Position numbers and translations under genes: made by a program. Of a stretch of 6,516 nt of DNA, positions 1 through 6,516 are shown one piece after another (the stretch's first letter is position 1; the number at the start of each line of letters is the position of its first letter). The notes beneath the pieces were generated by a model that saw nothing but the letters and a program-made list of their open reading frames with translations, ran no database searches and had not been told where the DNA came from. Origin of the DNA: Chitinophagaceae bacterium (GTDB taxonomy: Bacteria; Bacteroidota; Bacteroidia; Chitinophagales; Chitinophagaceae); the NCBI GenBank assembly GCA_947459455.1, contig CANHEC010000139.1:1-6516 (forward strand). Direction: 5' to 3'.

Positions 1-1382
1 CCAGCGTTGGCAGTGAGGGTGCGGATGGGCTCTTCCAGTGCACGGCGTACGATAGCCATACCTGTTTGCTCATCTGCAATTTGTCCTTTCACCTTGGCTT
101 CTAAAGCTTCGATAGCACGGATGTAAGCCACACCACCACCAGGTACGATACCTTCTTCAAGAGCGGCGCGGGTAGCATGCAGGGCATCATCTACGCGGTC
201 TTTTTTCTCTTTCATTTCTACTTCGGTAGCGGCGCCTACGTACAGTACGGCTACACCACCAGCCAGCTTGGCATATCTTTCTTTAAGTTTTTCTTTGTCG
301 TAGTCTGAAGTGGTTGTAGAAATTTGAACTTTAATTTCTTTAATCCTTCCTTCAATTTCTGATTTTTTTCCTTTTCCTCCGACAATTGTTGTCATGTCTT
401 TATCAATTGTGACGGATTCTGCACGCCCCAAAAGAGCCAAATCTTGTGAAAGTTCCAGTTTGTCTCCTTGCTCTTCTGAAATAAGTGTGCCGCCAGTAAG
501 AACAGCAATGTCTTTCAACATCTCTTTTCTTCTATCACCGAATCCGGGGGCCTTAACAGCTGCAACCTTAAGGGTGCCTCGAAGTTTGTTTACAACCAAC
601 GTGGCAAGTGCTTCTCCATCAACTTCTTCGGAAATAATTAATAAAGAGGCACCTTGTTGATTTACCTTTTCCAATATACCAATGATATCTTTCATGGTAC
701 TGATTTTCTTATCGTAAATCAGTATATATGGTCGACTTAGTTCAACAAGCATATCGTTAGAGTTCGTGACAAAATACGCTGATTGATAGCCTCGATCGAA
801 TTGCATACCGATCACGGTATCTACAGTTGTATCAGTACCTTTTCCCTCTTCTACCGTGATTACACCTTCTTTGCCCACTTTGGCAAAAGCTTCGGCAATC
901 AGCTTACCGATGGTTTCGTCGTTGTTGGCAGAGATGGTGGCTACTTGCTGAATTTGCTTGCTGTCGTTGCCTACGGTTTGGCTCTGGCTCTTCAGGTTGG
1001 CTACTACCAGGCTCACGGCCTTGTCGATGCCACGCTTCAGGTCCATGGGGTTGGCGCCGGCGGCTACCATTTTCAGGCCTTCGCTGATGATGGCTTGTGC
1101 CAGCACAGTGGCGGTGGTGGTACCGTCGCCGGCGATGTCAGCAGTTTTGCTGGCTACTTCCTTCACCATCTGGGCGCCCATGTTTTCAATGGCGTCTTCC
1201 AGTTCAATTTCCTTTGCTACAGTCACACCGTCTTTGGTTACTGCAGGGGCACCGAACTTCTTTTCAATAACTACGTTGCGGCCTTTGGGACCCAGGGTCA
1301 CCTTTACTGCATTGGCCAGGGTATCTACGCCCTTTTTCATTTTGTTGCGGGCTTCGATATCGAAGAAAATTTGCTTCGCCAT
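1..1382 (-). CDS. groEL: 60-kDa chaperonin GroEL (3' end cut by window edge)
   Basis: GroEL forms the double seven-membered ring that folds proteins in the cytoplasm with ATP and the GroES lid. The frame is open from the ATG at 1380-1382 to the left edge: 460 codons of a usual ~545, so about 85 C-terminal residues, including the tail, lie outside. Visible family marks are MAKQIFFD at the start, TLGPKGRN (29-36), Asp51, the ATP-binding DGTTT (86-90), GMQFDRGY ending at Tyr199, the substrate-binding Tyr199/Tyr203/Phe204, KAPGFGDRR in the apical domain, the catalytic Asp399 (equivalent of E. coli Asp398) in DDALHATRAA, and PGGG (414-417). It follows groES by 97 bases in the same direction, so the two are probably one operon. 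No Shine-Dalgarno is seen; an AT-rich leader precedes the start. Oddity: codons ~180-370, the apical domain, have much lower GC and different codon use from the rest (see separate entry). Identification is certain; whether the gene is one natural molecule is less so. Confidence 0.97.
   Translation of the reverse strand, partial: MAKQIFFDIEARNKMKKGVDTLANAVKVTLGPKGRNVVIEKKFGAPAVTKDGVTVAKEIELEDAIENMGAQMVKEVASKTADIAGDGTTTATVLAQAIISEGLKMVAAGANPMDLKRGIDKAVSLVVANLKSQSQTVGNDSKQIQQVATISANNDETIGKLIAEAFAKVGKEGVITVEEGKGTDTTVDTVIGMQFDRGYQSAYFVTNSNDMLVELSRPYILIYDKKISTMKDIIGILEKVNQQGASLLIISEEVDGEALATLVVNKLRGTLKVAAVKAPGFGDRRKEMLKDIAVLTGGTLISEEQGDKLELSQDLALLGRAESVTIDKDMTTIVGGKGKKSEIEGRIKEIKVQISTTTSDYDKEKLKERYAKLAGGVAVLYVGAATEVEMKEKKDRVDDALHATRAALEEGIVPGGGVAYIRAIEALEAKVKGQIADEQTGMAIVRRALEEPIRTLTANA
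273..850 (-). other. AT-rich, codon-shifted block covering the GroEL apical domain
   Basis: Hand counts give about 39 % GC over 301-840, against about 60 % over 961-1140 and 50-62 % over 1-60 and 121-240. Leucine codons change abruptly: CTG is 9 of 9 in codons 1-179, 2 of 19 in codons ~181-370 (mostly CTT and TTG), and 4 of 7 afterwards. Arginine is CGA/AGA/AGG/CGT inside with no CGC, while CGC is the main codon outside. The edges lie in strongly conserved stretches, GVITVEEG on one side and AKLAGG on the other. The block nearly matches the apical domain (about residues 191-377 here), which binds substrate and GroES. The frame is unbroken and the protein still looks like Bacteroidota GroEL, so any donor was a relative. 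Edges are uncertain by roughly 10-15 bases. Homologous recombination and a chimeric assembly are both possible. Confidence 0.75.
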
Positions 1383-1438
1383 ATGTCGATTTATTTGAAA
1401 ATTTAGGAATGGGAGTTTGTATGAATGGAACTGAGCTT

Positions 1439-1471
1439 GGTGCTTCTTGAAGCAGTGCTGGCATCAGCACC
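1439..1471 (-). promoter_or_regulatory. Nested inverted repeats in the groES-groEL gap
   Basis: Within 33 bases there are two adjacent perfect 6-bp hairpins: GTGCTG/CAGCAC (1455-1460 with 1465-1470, 4-base loop) and TGCTTC/GAAGCA (1441-1446 with 1449-1454, 2-base loop, or 5 bp with a 4-base loop). An outer perfect 6-bp pairing, GGTGCT with AGCACC (1439-1444 with 1466-1471), competes with both. In the transcript the element starts 8 bases after the groES stop codon. No T-run follows, so it is not an ordinary terminator. It could set RNA processing, stability or the groES:groEL ratio; that role is inferred only. Confidence 0.5.
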
Positions 1472-1479
1472 GGGCCTCA

Positions 1480-1767
1480 TTAAACAATGGCCAGAATATC
1501 GCTTTCACGCATGATCAGGTAGTCGGCACCATCGATGCTGATTTCGGTACCGGCGTATTTGCCGTACAGAACGGTGTCGCCAGCCTTTACGGTTACGGGT
1601 TCGTCTTTTTTGCCAGGGCCGGCAGCTACTACGGTGCCACGCTGGGGCTTCTCTTTGGCAGTGTCGGGAATGATGATGCCACCGGCAGTTTTCTCTTCAG
1701 CAGGAGCGGGTTTTACAATTACCCGGTCGTGCAGAGGGGTAACAGTCAGTTTTTTTTCCTTAGCCAT
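1480..1767 (-). CDS. groES: 10-kDa co-chaperonin GroES
   Basis: GroES is the seven-membered lid that caps the GroEL ring in the cytoplasm and encloses the folding substrate. The 95-residue length is normal for the family. The fold signature LTVTPLHDRVIVKP lies at 7-20. The mobile loop follows, with AGGIII at 28-33; the three isoleucines correspond to the E. coli Ile-Val-Leu that docks on GroEL. GTVVAAGPG lies at 44-52, and the end is YLIMRESDILAIV. The ATG at 1765-1767 gives the canonical MAKEKK start. No Shine-Dalgarno is visible; the upstream 30 bases are A-rich, as is common in Bacteroidota. It is the first gene of the groES-groEL pair. A run of eight A residues spans codons 4-6, a possible slippage site but probably just lysine codons. 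Composition matches the outer parts of groEL, not its AT-rich middle. Confidence 0.97.
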   Translation of the reverse strand: MAKEKKLTVTPLHDRVIVKPAPAEEKTAGGIIIPDTAKEKPQRGTVVAAGPGKKDEPVTVKAGDTVLYGKYAGTEISIDGADYLIMRESDILAIV

Positions 1768-2080
1768 AACGTATGTTTTTGTGTTTTAAATGATTATACG
1801 TGTTAGCGAGTTAGCACGAACTATGCCATTCCGGCCTGGCGGGCGCCGAAAGGTCATTTTTGCAGGCCAAGGAATAATTGCAGCCGCAAAACCGGCGATT
1901 CGGGTACATTTTTTCAGCCGCTTTGCCAAAAAGGCATAGCCGGTATGAACCATTCCGCCGCCTGATGCGTATGTATGCGCAACGAATGCTGCCGGCAGGC
2001 TAATGAGCTGTATTACTGTAGGTTATTAAAAAGGTGTGCCGGGTTTGTGGCAAATGGCATCAGAAAACTTTCTTTGTTTT
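1768..2080. other. Divergent intergenic region, no gene seen
   Basis: These 313 bases separate groES (leftward) from the metalloprotease gene (rightward) and must hold the promoters of both. I see no tRNA, no convincing small gene and no full Bacteroidota promoter (TTTG with TAnnTTTG about 20 bases on). Small structures are visible: a tandem GTTAGCGA-GTTAGCAC at 1802-1817, 35-50 bases before the groES start; CCATTCCG twice (1826-1833 and 1950-1957), each preceded by TATG within two bases; CTATGCC at 1821-1827 inverted at 1933-1939; and the 10-bp palindrome CTGCCGGCAG at 1989-1998. Any of these may be chance. Confidence 0.6.
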
Positions 2081-4753
2081 ATGAGGAAAAAGTTATGGCA
2101 ATTGCTGGCAGCAGCCAGCCTGCAGGCATTGGTGCCGTTCATGGCACAGGCCCAGTTGTATCCGGTTGCTTTTGAAGAAAAAGTGGCCGAAGCTTCCCTG
2201 ATTGTGGAAGGCGTGGTAACTGGTCAGCGCAGCTATTGGAACAGCCAGCGCACCATGATTTTTACTGACAATACAGTGACCGTATCCAAAGTATTCAAGG
2301 GCAGTGTGCCAGCCGGCACTATCGACATTGTGACCGTTGGGGGCAGTGTTGGTACCGAGTCTGTGACTACAGATCACCTGCTCAGCCTGTCCACCACACA
2401 GAAAGGCGTGTTTTTTCTGCGTCCCCACTCGCTGAGGCACACGGCTGCCAGCGGTACACCCGCCTACGAGGTGTATGCTGCTGAGCAAGGGGCGCTGATG
2501 TACCAGGTAGGAGCCGATCGGGTGGAAGCGCCGTTTGAAGAATACAAAGGCATTACCACTATTTTTTACCAGAAGCTGCAAGCGGCCTGCAAGCGCAACT
2601 ACGCCCTGATTAGCACAGCAGTAGATGTGCAAGCCGAGCAGCAAGCGCTGCGGGTGAAGCCGCGGGTTTTGGCCCCCGGGGTCATCAGCAGCTTTTCGCC
2701 CACTGTGGTAAGGGCAGGGGCCCTTACCAACCCCGATAGCAACGTGTTGGTGATTAGCGGCAGCGGCTTTGGCGACGGTGTGTTTTCCGGCGGCTCAGTG
2801 TTGTTTAGAGATGGAAACTCTGGCAACAACAACCCGTCTTTTGTAGTGTCTGCCAGTTCTGATCTCATTTTGAGCTGGACTCCCAACGAGATACGGCTTC
2901 GGGTGCCCAGTCGGGCCAGCACCGGCTTCTTTTCGGTGGTAAATGCCCCCGGCGATACCGCCTTATCGCCCACCCCCTTGCAGGTGGAGTTTGCGGTGCT
3001 TACCGCCACATTTGGCAGCGGTATTGGTACCAAGGAAAGCCGCCTGGTGAATCGGAATTTTAGCGGTGGATACGATTTGTATGTAAGCAATAGCACCGCC
3101 GGTCGTGGGGGCAATTTGCCCGACTCGGCCATCTACGGCGGCGTGCTGCGATCGATAGACACCTGGCGCCGCACCAGCCGGGTGAACCTGAACCTGGTGG
3201 CCAATACGGCTACCCAGGCAGTGACCGGTACTGATGGCGAAAATGTGATTATGCTGGACAACGACAATACCGGCGTGGGCGTGCTGCCCAGCGGTGTACT
3301 GGGCGTATGCTACAGCTACAACAGCATTTGCCTGGGCGACCCCAATTTTCCGGCACAAAAAACCGGCTTTGATGTGGTACTGCGCAACCTGGGCGTGTCG
3401 GTGGGCAGTACGCTGTTTGAAAACGGCCCGTGCGCACCACCTTTTGCCAACCCTGGCCGGATAGATATGGAAACGGTGATTTTGCATGAACTGGGCCATG
3501 GCATCAATTTGGCACACATCAATGATGGGGCACAGGTGCCTGCGGCGCCTAACAACTTTGCCAACTTTGTCAATCCAGCTGGTCTTATGCACTTTGCTGT
3601 TTCCAATTTTCAGGCTCGCCGCAGCCCTGAGCGGTCAGCACTGCAGGGATCAATTTATGCCGCCACCAGCCGCGGGCTTACACTGGGCTTTTGCGGCCTG
3701 GCACCGGGCGAAATGATAGCCAGTGGCACCAGCCTGGTACCTGCCAACGATAATTGTCCGGCCAGCTTTCCGGCTACGCCCACGCCCGAGGGCACCGTGT
3801 TTGATGTAGACCTTCGCTATGCCACCGCTAATAAATCAGTGGATCCTCAGTTTACTGCGCAGGGGCCGGTTTCTTTGTCGCCCGGTACCGATGTGACGAA
3901 CAACGTGTATTTCGCTATTCGCACCAGCGCCAGCGGCAGCCTGAGCCTGGCAGTAACTGGCTACAACACGCTGCCCGGAGAAGTAGCTGCCATTTGTGCT
4001 ACACAGGGTGTCAACGTGATGCTTTTTCAAGCCAATAGCTGCCCCACCGGGCAAGCTTTTCCAACGCCGGTTTTCTTTCAGCGTATTACAGGCAATGGAC
4101 CATTGAACACCATCACCGGGCTGGCAGCCAACCAAACCTACCTGCTTTACTTCGACGGATCCAGAAACACCAAGGCCCGCTTTAATGTAACGCTGACAGG
4201 CGCCGCATTGCCGATAGTATTGGCCGGATTGGAAGGCCAGGTGCTACCCAACGGACAGCACCTGCTGACCGCCGACATACGAAGCGATGACAATGTGCAG
4301 GCTATATGGGTGGAGCGCAGTGCCGATGCCATTAATTTCACCAGTATTGGCCAGCTGCCCGCAGTTGGCGGCCGCTGGGTAGGGGTGCGTCGATTTACTG
4401 ATGCGCTGCCGCTGGCCGGCAACAACTTCTATCGCCTGAAGGTGGTAGATAGAGATGGCAGTGTACAGCTAAGCAAGGTGGTAAAGCTGACGCAGTCGGG
4501 CGCTGCCACCCTTCGGGTAGAACCCAACCCCTTTGCACGGCAGCTGTGGGTGCGTGGGCTACCGGCCACCGCTGGTGCAGCCGAGCTGCAACTGACGGAT
4601 GCTGCCGGCCGGCAAGTGTACCGCACAAGGCTGGCTTCCGGCGGCAACAGCCAGCAGGTTCAGTTGCCCTCATTACCCAAAGGTTTGTACCTCATTCAGT
4701 TAGTAGATAACCGCGGACAGGTGCTCCTGTCAGACAAGTTGATCAGGGAATAA
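2081..4753 (+). CDS. Secreted metzincin-type zinc metalloprotease with T9SS type A sorting domain
   Basis: Predicted extracellular or surface-held zinc endopeptidase of 890 residues; its substrate is unknown. Order of parts: signal peptide 1-24 (MRKK, hydrophobic core, cleavage after AQA); an unnamed N-terminal domain ~25-190 with LIVEGVVTG and VSKVFKGSV, a type seen in exported Bacteroidota proteins; an IPT/TIG-like Ig domain ~201-304 (SFSPTVV, ISGSGFG); a catalytic domain ~305-550 with HELGHGINLAH at 469-479 (zinc ligands His469, His473, His479; general base Glu470) and a likely Met-turn GLMHF with Met503; a domain opening NDNC at 556 resembling pre-peptidase C-terminal sandwiches; a domain ~710-803 (ERSADAINF, NNFYRLKVVD) typical just before sorting signals; and the T9SS domain ~806-890 (PNPF, GLYLIQL). 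The best family guess is matrixin-like. Residue 8 of the zinc motif is Asn, not Gly. Cysteines at 410, 417, 451 and 538 suggest disulfides. ATG 2081 is chosen because it begins the signal peptide; an in-frame GTG at 2036 would bury it. It is a single-gene unit closed by a terminator. Confidence 0.88.
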   Translation: MRKKLWQLLAAASLQALVPFMAQAQLYPVAFEEKVAEASLIVEGVVTGQRSYWNSQRTMIFTDNTVTVSKVFKGSVPAGTIDIVTVGGSVGTESVTTDHLLSLSTTQKGVFFLRPHSLRHTAASGTPAYEVYAAEQGALMYQVGADRVEAPFEEYKGITTIFYQKLQAACKRNYALISTAVDVQAEQQALRVKPRVLAPGVISSFSPTVVRAGALTNPDSNVLVISGSGFGDGVFSGGSVLFRDGNSGNNNPSFVVSASSDLILSWTPNEIRLRVPSRASTGFFSVVNAPGDTALSPTPLQVEFAVLTATFGSGIGTKESRLVNRNFSGGYDLYVSNSTAGRGGNLPDSAIYGGVLRSIDTWRRTSRVNLNLVANTATQAVTGTDGENVIMLDNDNTGVGVLPSGVLGVCYSYNSICLGDPNFPAQKTGFDVVLRNLGVSVGSTLFENGPCAPPFANPGRIDMETVILHELGHGINLAHINDGAQVPAAPNNFANFVNPAGLMHFAVSNFQARRSPERSALQGSIYAATSRGLTLGFCGLAPGEMIASGTSLVPANDNCPASFPATPTPEGTVFDVDLRYATANKSVDPQFTAQGPVSLSPGTDVTNNVYFAIRTSASGSLSLAVTGYNTLPGEVAAICATQGVNVMLFQANSCPTGQAFPTPVFFQRITGNGPLNTITGLAANQTYLLYFDGSRNTKARFNVTLTGAALPIVLAGLEGQVLPNGQHLLTADIRSDDNVQAIWVERSADAINFTSIGQLPAVGGRWVGVRRFTDALPLAGNNFYRLKVVDRDGSVQLSKVVKLTQSGAATLRVEPNPFARQLWVRGLPATAGAAELQLTDAAGRQVYRTRLASGGNSQQVQLPSLPKGLYLIQLVDNRGQVLLSDKLIRE

Positions 4754-4781
4754 CTTCTGCCAAAATCGCTGCTTCAATTGT

Positions 4782-4839
4782 AGCAGGCGTTCGGGATGCT
4801 GCCTATATTGTGGGCCAAACCGATCGCCTGCTTTTTTTT
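4782..4839 (+). terminator. Rho-independent terminator after the metalloprotease gene
   Basis: The left arm AGCAGGCG-T-TCGG (4782-4794) pairs with the right arm CCGA-T-CGCCTGCT (4820-4832): eight base pairs, one T-T mismatch, then four more. Eight T residues follow (4832-4839). The 25-base loop is long and may hold a small GCC/GGC pairing. The arm begins 28 bases after the protease stop codon, so the next gene, starting at 4935, should have its own promoter within about 95 bases; I could not identify that promoter. Confidence 0.75.
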
Positions 4840-4934
4840 GACATCGGGTACAGTACAGGGCGAAACTCCTGTTTTGTAGCACGGCTGTTGACTTAAAAAG
4901 GTGCGGTACAACACAGCTCAACCAAACTAACAGT

Positions 4935-6516
4935 ATGCTCAAAAAGTTTCCCTATGTGCTCTTGCTGGCAGTGCTTTCGGCCGCCAGCGTACACGTGCTG
5001 CGCCCCTCCATGGGCGAATCGGTAACAGCCGAGGAAGCAACCACGCCCACCCTGGCCGATCTGAAAAAGCAGGCCAAACAAGATGGTATTGATCGGGCCA
5101 TTGCCTGGGACTATCAGCTGACCAAAGACCCGGCTACCGGCGCCGTGCCGGTGAGCAGGTTGGTAGAAGTAAAGAAGCTACGTGATCAGCTGCTGGCTAC
5201 CAAGCGGCTCAATCCGCTGGCACCCGTGACCGGCATTAGCTGGACGGAACGCGGCCCCGATAATGTGGGCGGACGAAGCCGGGTGGCATGGTTTGATTTG
5301 GGCGATGCCGCCAATGGCTATAAAAAAGTATGGGCAGCTGGCGTGGGCGGTGGCCTTTGGTTTTGCAACGACATTACAGCCGCCACGCCAGTCTGGAACA
5401 AGGTGAACGATTTCTTTGACAACATCGCTATTACCTCTTTTGCACAGGCTGCCGGCAATCCGCAAACCATGTACTTCGGTACCGGCGAAGGCTGGTTCAA
5501 CGGCGATGCTATTGAGGGGCTGGGTATTTGGAAAAGCACCGACGGGGGCACCACCTGGAACCGCCTGATGAGCACTGCCAGCTTTGTATACGTACAAGAC
5601 CTGGCCCTCGATGCTGCCGGCAATTTGTATGCGGCATTGCGTGGCCGCACCGTCAGCCACGCGGTGGGTATTCGTAAGTCTACCGATGGAGGCAATAGCT
5701 GGACGCAAGTGCTGGGTAGCCCCGTGCTGGGCAGCAGCAGCCGAGGCGCCGATATTGAGATTGCTGCCAATGGCGATGTATATGCCAGTATCGGATTTTT
5801 TGCCAATGGCCGCATTTTTCGCAGTGCAGCGGCTACACATGGCGCCGATGTGGGCAACGTAGGTACCTGGACTGAGATTACGCCTGATCCAAGTACAAAC
5901 GTCATTCCGTTGGCTTCGGCATCCGATGCGTACGATAGAATTGAGCTGGCGGTAGCACCGAATAATGCCAATATTGTGTATGCCGTTTTTGAGGGCAATG
6001 GCACCCAAAATGCCAACCATATCAAGCGCTACAATGCTGGTACCAACTCATGGAGCAATGGTACGGTCCCCAGCATCATCGACCAGGGAAGCAACAGCAA
6101 CTTTACCCGCGGGCAGGCCTGGTACGATCTGATTGCTGCGGTAGATCCCAACAATGAAAGCAGCCTGTGGATTGGCGGCGTGGATGGCCTGCGATCGGAT
6201 AACAACGGGGTCACCTGGCAGCAAAATACTACCTGGAGTTTGTTTGCCGCTACTGGCTTTACCACGGCACAGAATGTGCATGCCGACCACCATTACTTTA
6301 TGTACGCCCCGGGCAGCAGCAGCCGCATGGTGGTAGGTACCGATGGTGGGGTAGACTATACCGAAAACGCATCGGTAGCCACACCTACCAAGCCCACCTT
6401 TATTGATAAAAACAAGGGGTACAATGTGACACAGTTTTACGCTGTGGCCAACCATCCCACCGATCCCAATTTCTATTTGGCCGGTGCGCAAGACAACGGT
6501 AGCCATCGGTTTACGA
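4935..6516 (+). CDS. Secreted Asp-box (BNR/sortilin-like) beta-propeller protein, 3' end cut
   Basis: The first 527 codons of a large exported protein are present; the frame is still open at the right edge. The start is ATG 4935, followed by a signal-type segment (MLKKFPYVLLLAVLSAAS, about 1-18, cleavage site unclear, no lipobox cysteine). A polar region to ~100 leads into WTERGPDNVGGRSR from 103, then VWAAGVGGGLW at 132-142. Asp-box turns (S-x-D-x-G-x-x-W) are seen at 201-208 (STDGGTTW), 249-256 (STDGGNSW) and a weaker one at 421-428 (SDNNGVTW). HADHH (449-453), GTDGG (468-472) and AQDNG (518-522) match the recurring blade motifs of bacterial sortilin/VPS10-like propellers. Such proteins are often annotated as exo-sialidase or glycosyl hydrolase from Asp boxes alone; no catalytic site supports that here, so a binding or adhesive role is as likely. 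A T9SS sorting domain would be expected beyond the window but is not visible. Composition matches the protease gene upstream. Promoter not identified. Confidence 0.85.
   Translation, partial: MLKKFPYVLLLAVLSAASVHVLRPSMGESVTAEEATTPTLADLKKQAKQDGIDRAIAWDYQLTKDPATGAVPVSRLVEVKKLRDQLLATKRLNPLAPVTGISWTERGPDNVGGRSRVAWFDLGDAANGYKKVWAAGVGGGLWFCNDITAATPVWNKVNDFFDNIAITSFAQAAGNPQTMYFGTGEGWFNGDAIEGLGIWKSTDGGTTWNRLMSTASFVYVQDLALDAAGNLYAALRGRTVSHAVGIRKSTDGGNSWTQVLGSPVLGSSSRGADIEIAANGDVYASIGFFANGRIFRSAAATHGADVGNVGTWTEITPDPSTNVIPLASASDAYDRIELAVAPNNANIVYAVFEGNGTQNANHIKRYNAGTNSWSNGTVPSIIDQGSNSNFTRGQAWYDLIAAVDPNNESSLWIGGVDGLRSDNNGVTWQQNTTWSLFAATGFTTAQNVHADHHYFMYAPGSSSRMVVGTDGGVDYTENASVATPTKPTFIDKNKGYNVTQFYAVANHPTDPNFYLAGAQDNGSHRFT

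Noticed and set aside
783..1406. Plus-strand open frames opposite groEL (207 codons at 783-1406; 146 codons at 958-1398)
   Set aside because: They are antisense to a clear groEL reading frame, match no family I recognise, and read like mirror images of its codon pattern.
1439..1471. groES-groEL hairpins as a rho-independent terminator
   Set aside because: No T-run follows on the transcribed strand, and groEL needs to be read through from groES.
1793..1798. TATAAT on the minus strand 25 bases before the groES start
   Set aside because: No matching -35 hexamer at 16-18 bases, and Bacteroidota primary promoters use TAnnTTTG instead; probably chance in an AT-rich leader.
1802..1820. Full CIRCE operator (HrcA site) upstream of groES
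   Set aside because: Only one TTAGCAC half-site is present; the inverted GAGTGCTAA arm nine bases away is missing.
2044..2077. TTTG ... TTTCTTTG as a Bacteroidota-type promoter for the protease
   Set aside because: Spacing is tolerable, but the -7 box has a mismatch and would place the transcript start at or inside the start codon.
2036..2080. GTG at 2036 as start of the metalloprotease
   Set aside because: It would put 15 residues before the positively charged MRKK of a good signal peptide; ATG 2081 fits export better.
5178..6020. Minus-strand open frame of 280 codons opposite the propeller gene
   Set aside because: It lies fully antisense to the Asp-box protein, whose motifs are unmistakable; the open frame follows from GC-rich codon bias.
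5535..6218. Calling the propeller gene a sialidase from its Asp boxes
   Set aside because: Asp boxes are structural turns shared by many propellers; no sialidase arginine triad or catalytic residues could be identified.

Overview
The window comes from a member of the Bacteroidota. It has a groES-groEL chaperonin operon and two large exported proteins of the type this phylum secretes, one of which carries a C-terminal type IX secretion (T9SS) sorting domain. Start codons lack a clear Shine-Dalgarno sequence, as is usual in that phylum. By hand count most genes are about 55-60 % GC. I cannot place the organism below phylum level from sequence alone; Chitinophagales or a relative is a guess.

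Layout. Positions 1-1382 (minus strand) hold groEL, running off the left edge with about 85 C-terminal residues missing. Positions 1480-1767 (minus) hold the complete groES, transcribed just ahead of groEL. The 97-base gap between them carries a compact set of nested inverted repeats. Positions 1768-2080 are a divergent intergenic region with no gene. Positions 2081-4753 (plus) encode an 890-residue secreted metzincin-type zinc metalloprotease with signal peptide, IPT/TIG-like domain, catalytic domain, two beta-sandwich domains and a T9SS sorting domain. A rho-independent terminator follows at 4782-4839. Positions 4935-6516 (plus) start a large secreted Asp-box (BNR/sortilin-like) beta-propeller protein that runs off the right edge.

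How they fit together. GroES and GroEL form the cytoplasmic folding chamber. The two plus-strand genes are separate transcription units encoding envelope or extracellular proteins; nothing ties them functionally to the chaperonin.

The most striking signal is inside groEL. The stretch encoding the apical domain (about 273-850) is about 39 % GC with very different codon choice, while the same open frame on both sides is about 57 % GC. The reading frame and key residues are intact. This is either a domain-sized recombination with an AT-rich relative or a chimeric assembly, and it deserves checking first. I found no clear previously undescribed multi-gene system in the window.
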